Source: Alphaproteobacteria bacterium UBA6178 (GTDB taxonomy: Bacteria > Pseudomonadota > Alphaproteobacteria > Rickettsiales > UBA3002). Taken from it: DNA of 42,770 nt. A program made the translations under genes and the position numbers. A model generated the notes under the pieces. The model searched no databases. It was not told the DNA's origin and worked only from the letters and a program-made list of their open reading frames with translations. Every line of letters starts with the position of its first letter. Within the stretch, counting starts at the first letter, position 1. The stretch covers positions 1 to 42,770 of the forward strand of contig DITS01000050.1 in the NCBI GenBank assembly GCA_002422205.1, written 5' to 3'. Shown here in pieces: positions 42,635 through 42,770 of the stretch.

Positions 42635-42770
42635 CGTGCGATGGTCCCTGTACGGCGGATTTTCTTTTGTAATTGCAAAATACCATACATCAGCGCTTCC
42701 GCTGTGGGCGGGCAACCAGGTACATAGACATCGACCGGCACGATACGGTCGCAACCGCGCACCACGGAAT
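42631..42770 (-). CDS. nuoB: NADH-quinone oxidoreductase subunit B (C-terminal end, runs off the edge)
   Basis: Only the last 45 codons and stop are in the window. The readable part, RGCDRIVPVDVYVPGCPPTA followed by EALMYGILQLQKKIRRTGTI, is the conserved C terminus of NuoB; the cysteine in VPGCPP is the last ligand of cluster N2, the direct electron donor to quinone. It is in the same direction as nuoC and overlaps it by four bases. nuoA is expected just beyond the right edge. Confidence 0.95.
   Translation of the reverse strand, partial: SVVRGCDRIVPVDVYVPGCPPTAEALMYGILQLQKKIRRTGTIAR

Noticed and set aside
42635..42754. N-terminal extension of NuoC
   Set aside because: These bases encode the conserved end of NuoB in another frame; the ATG at 42634 fits the family length.
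1..42770. CRISPR array, tRNA genes, insertion sequences or prophage
   Set aside because: Reading through the window I saw no regularly spaced repeats, cloverleaf-like sequences, transposase or phage genes; a dedicated RNA search was not possible.

Overview
The window is a dense stretch of chromosome (no gap above about 90 bases) from an alphaproteobacterium. The gene families and their order support this: a full nuo operon running into birA, coaX and rnj; then DUF1467, a short bacterial-type prolyl-tRNA synthetase, lolC, lolD and dnaE; a recG / sdhE-mfd pair; and a PAS_5-type protein. By eye the base composition is moderate, slightly GC-rich. I cannot name the genus. There are no tRNA or rRNA genes, insertion sequences, prophage genes or CRISPR arrays.

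Layout. 1-2292 (minus): the 5' two thirds of recG, preceded by a PAS protein with a degenerate GGDEF domain. 2351-8141 (plus): sdhE, mfd and parE. 8191-10326 (minus): a lone PstS-like periplasmic binding protein, then an unknown protein with a FliM-like C-terminal peptide co-directional with a PAS_5 protein. 10360-13331 (minus): folB-folK-folP-folC, diverging from pabC-pabB (13404-15444, plus); together these cover the pABA branch and the late folate steps. 15450-23271 (minus): DUF1467, a small secreted protein, a His/Gly-rich lipoprotein, proS, lolC, lolD and dnaE. 23353-23817 (plus): a glycine-rich membrane protein behind a Pho-box-like direct repeat. 23818-42770 (minus): one apparent transcription unit of about 19 kb, nuoB-C-D-E-F-G-H-I-J-K-L-M-N-birA-coaX-rnj, entered at the right edge within nuoB.

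How the genes work together. NuoB-N form the NADH:quinone oxidoreductase, and SdhE flavinylates succinate dehydrogenase, so two quinone-reducing entry points are represented. Mfd, RecG, ParE and DnaE serve repair, recombination, decatenation and replication. LolC/D export lipoproteins, and a predicted lipoprotein lies just upstream of proS-lolC-lolD.

The most interesting part is the nuo operon. Four non-Nuo genes sit inside it, between nuoC/D, D/E, E/F and H/I. Each overlaps or nearly touches its neighbours, and every product carries a signal peptide or an N-terminal membrane anchor (short Cys-pair protein, six-Cys secreted protein, DUF3298-like protein, SIMPL-domain protein). They are candidates for envelope factors co-produced with complex I. 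The second point is the Pho-box-like site and the unknown membrane protein it precedes, which stands where a methylmalonyl-CoA epimerase gene is often found in related genomes, as I recall them.
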